Below are positions 9,094 to 10,000 of a stretch of DNA of 10,000 nucleotides, piece by piece. The notes under the pieces were generated by a model. It had not been told where the DNA came from, made no database searches, and was given only the letters and a program-made list of their open reading frames with translations. Position numbers and translations under genes: made by a program. How positions within the stretch are numbered: the first letter of the stretch is position 1; each line of letters opens with the position of its first letter. Source of the DNA: Trachelipus rathkii (lineage: Eukaryota > Arthropoda > Malacostraca > Isopoda > Trachelipodidae); NCBI GenBank assembly GCA_015478945.1, contig JABUQX010065317.1:1-10000 (forward strand). Reading direction: 5' to 3'.

Positions 9094-9231
9094 GTTTCGT
9101 CGAGAGAGGGTAGGAGGTTCAGGTACCCCTAAGCAGTACCCCGGGAGACATGGGCCATTATAGCAAATGACATCGAGAAGGGTCTGGACAGGATCGAAAG
9201 TGAAGTCATTGTTCCGTCAGACTCCCTCAAG
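9094..9231 (+). CDS. eag: EAG-type K+ channel, probable exon: start of variable C-terminal tail, frameshifted
   Basis: The first base completes the split Arg codon. The reading then goes FRRERVGGSGTPKQ (9095-9136), which follows KIFSR as expected for EAG, and would stop at TAG 9161-9163. From about 9149 a different frame gives TWAIIANDIEKGLDRIESEV, then IVPSDSLK, ending exactly at a strong donor (AAG|gtaaga, 9232). The DIEKG-x-x-x-x-IE-x-x-V block resembles the DVEKG-containing segment of the fly tail. A net one-base loss (or equivalent) between about 9130 and 9160 would join the two readings. This tail is poorly conserved across the family, so the internal alignment is uncertain. Later exons lie beyond the window. 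Confidence 0.68.
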
Positions 9232-9334
9232 GTAAGATTTGTTGATTTATATTGCAGAAACGATTCGCTCTTATTTAATAAGCACTACTAGATATATTTC
9301 TAATGAGAATCCATTCGTTTAGAAGCTTGACTTG
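9232..9334 (+). other. Start of the next eag intron
   Basis: It opens with a consensus-like donor, gtaagatttg. There is no matching acceptor and exon that I recognise before the end of the window, so everything to 10000 is probably intronic. Confidence 0.6.
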
Positions 9335-9440
9335 AAGGTGACCTTTTTGGGTCACCTTGACGGTATAGTGGATAAGACGATGGACTCCATTCTTGGAAAC
9401 AGGAGCGCCGGTTAAAACTACAGAGGAAACAGTTTTTTTT
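9335..9440 (+). mobile_element. tRNA-like SINE head or tRNA pseudogene with hairpin and T8 run (candidate)
   Basis: A perfect 9-bp inverted repeat, AAGGTGACC (9335-9343) and GGTCACCTT (9350-9358), encloses a 6-base loop. Right after it, ggtatagtggataagacgat (9362-9381) resembles a tRNA D-arm and A box. At the expected distance, ggttaaaact (9410-9419) resembles a degraded B box and T loop. Eight T residues at 9433-9440 could end RNA polymerase III transcription. A normal tRNA cloverleaf with paired acceptor ends is not present, so this is a relic or a SINE head, not a working tRNA gene. The CA/TA microsatellite starting at about 9470 could be its tail. Confidence 0.5.
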
Positions 9441-9469
9441 ATCTTCCAATTATGGATATTTATAATACT

Positions 9470-9515
9470 TATACACACATACACAAGCACACACACACAC
9501 AACACACACACACAC
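9470..9515. repeat. (CA)n microsatellite
   Basis: Imperfect ac dinucleotides with two interruptions, continuing into the TA array. Confidence 0.92.
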
Positions 9516-9622
9516 ATATAATATACTATAATTATATATATATATATATATAATATATATATAATATATATTATATATAATATATATATATATATAATAT
9601 ATATATATACTATATATATACA
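9516..9622. repeat. (TA)n microsatellite
   Basis: About 105 bases of ta/at dinucleotides with slips, directly joined to CA repeats on the left and CAT triplets on the right. Confidence 0.95.
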
Positions 9623-9684
9623 TCATTATCATCATCATCATTCATCATCATCAACATCATCATCCACTATCATCATCATCATCC
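9621..9684. repeat. (CAT)n microsatellite
   Basis: Tandem cat/atc triplets with small interruptions (attatc, ttcatc, caacatc, ccactatc). This is the third repeat class in one compound microsatellite. Confidence 0.92.
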
Positions 9685-10000
9685 CACCCTTCTCTCCCGT
9701 AAGACTGAGGGTTAAGGTGCGGAAGACATGCACGTACTGGAAACAGAAAAGTAGTATAAGAATATGACGCAAGTCGAAAAAAAGAGCCCCGCCCCCCGCC
9801 CCCCCGCCCCCCCAGCCTTACCACCTCCTTTATACCTTTTAGTGAGGACTCGTCGCAGTTAGAAAAATCCACCCTAGAGATTCACGGGACCTAGGGTTCA
9901 TCTCTGGCCCAGGTGGCCACAACTATACCCCTCACAAAACGCCAGCATTCACTCTTAGTATGCCACTTTTCTTCTAGTCTCCTACCAAACTCAAATTTCT
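9685..10000. other. Unassigned sequence with a C-rich tract; no gene seen
   Basis: This is probably the continuing eag intron. It is less AT-rich than the rest of the window. Apart from the C-rich tract at 9787-9813 it holds nothing I can name. A minus-strand ORF at 9660-9872 owes its Gly-rich core to that tract and its Asp run to the CAT repeat. Confidence 0.5.
9787..9813. other. C-rich tract with G-quadruplex potential on the minus strand
   Basis: Four C runs of 4, 6, 7 and 7 bases are separated by single G bases. On the minus strand these are four G runs with one-base loops, a classic parallel G-quadruplex pattern. The plus strand could form an i-motif. It may also simply be an error-prone homopolymer region of the assembly. 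Confidence 0.8.

Noticed and set aside
9660..9872. Gly-rich minus-strand ORF
   Set aside because: Its Gly and Asp runs are translations of the C-rich tract and the CAT repeat.
9885..9915. Possible third B-box-like block (agggttcatctctgg)
   Set aside because: No A-box at a suitable distance and no tRNA-like fold could be seen, so it is too weak to call.

Overview
This is eukaryotic genomic DNA, not a prokaryotic accessory region. It is AT-rich and has no dense ORFs. It contains spliced exons with GT/AG borders, and by rough count about a fifth of the window is simple-sequence or short tandem repeat: (TA)n, (CA)n, (AAT)n, (CTT)n, (CAT)n and a 36-bp minisatellite. The only recognisable gene is the C-terminal cytoplasmic part of an Ether-a-go-go (EAG/KCNH1-5 type) voltage-gated potassium channel. 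It closely resembles the arthropod protein as I recall it. Arthropod-like EAG, long introns and extreme microsatellite load best fit a decapod crustacean, possibly a penaeid shrimp. That placement is inference.

Layout: 1-350 and about 1120-2110 carry diverged units of a 340-410 bp satellite-like repeat. The left unit is inverted relative to the right ones, and 351-1119 between them is unassigned. From 2160 to 2455 there is no identifiable gene. A (CA)n tract and a long irregular (TA)n array follow (2455-2985). Next comes a tRNA-SINE-like segment on the minus strand (about 2990-3187) and 1.7 kb of less AT-rich DNA without intact ORFs (3250-4965), possibly a decayed mobile element. A second (TA)n array runs 4968-5425.

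The eag exons lie on the plus strand: 5586-5736 (end of C-linker), 6230-6528 (cyclic-nucleotide-binding homology domain, with the intrinsic-ligand motif YNL), 8286-8403 (post-CNBHD basic region) and 9094-9231 (start of the variable C-terminal tail). The first two are clean. The third and fourth have good splice borders and clear or probable homology, but contain small frameshifting indels. Either this is an unpolished long-read assembly or the copy is decaying. Earlier exons (PAS, voltage sensor, pore) and the rest of the tail lie outside the window.

The introns hold several microsatellites and the minisatellite. After the last exon come a tRNA-like element with a hairpin and a T8 run (9335-9440), another CA/TA/CAT microsatellite cluster, and a C-rich tract with strong G-quadruplex potential on the minus strand (9787-9813). 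I found no CRISPR array, bacterial-type operon or new defence-like system.
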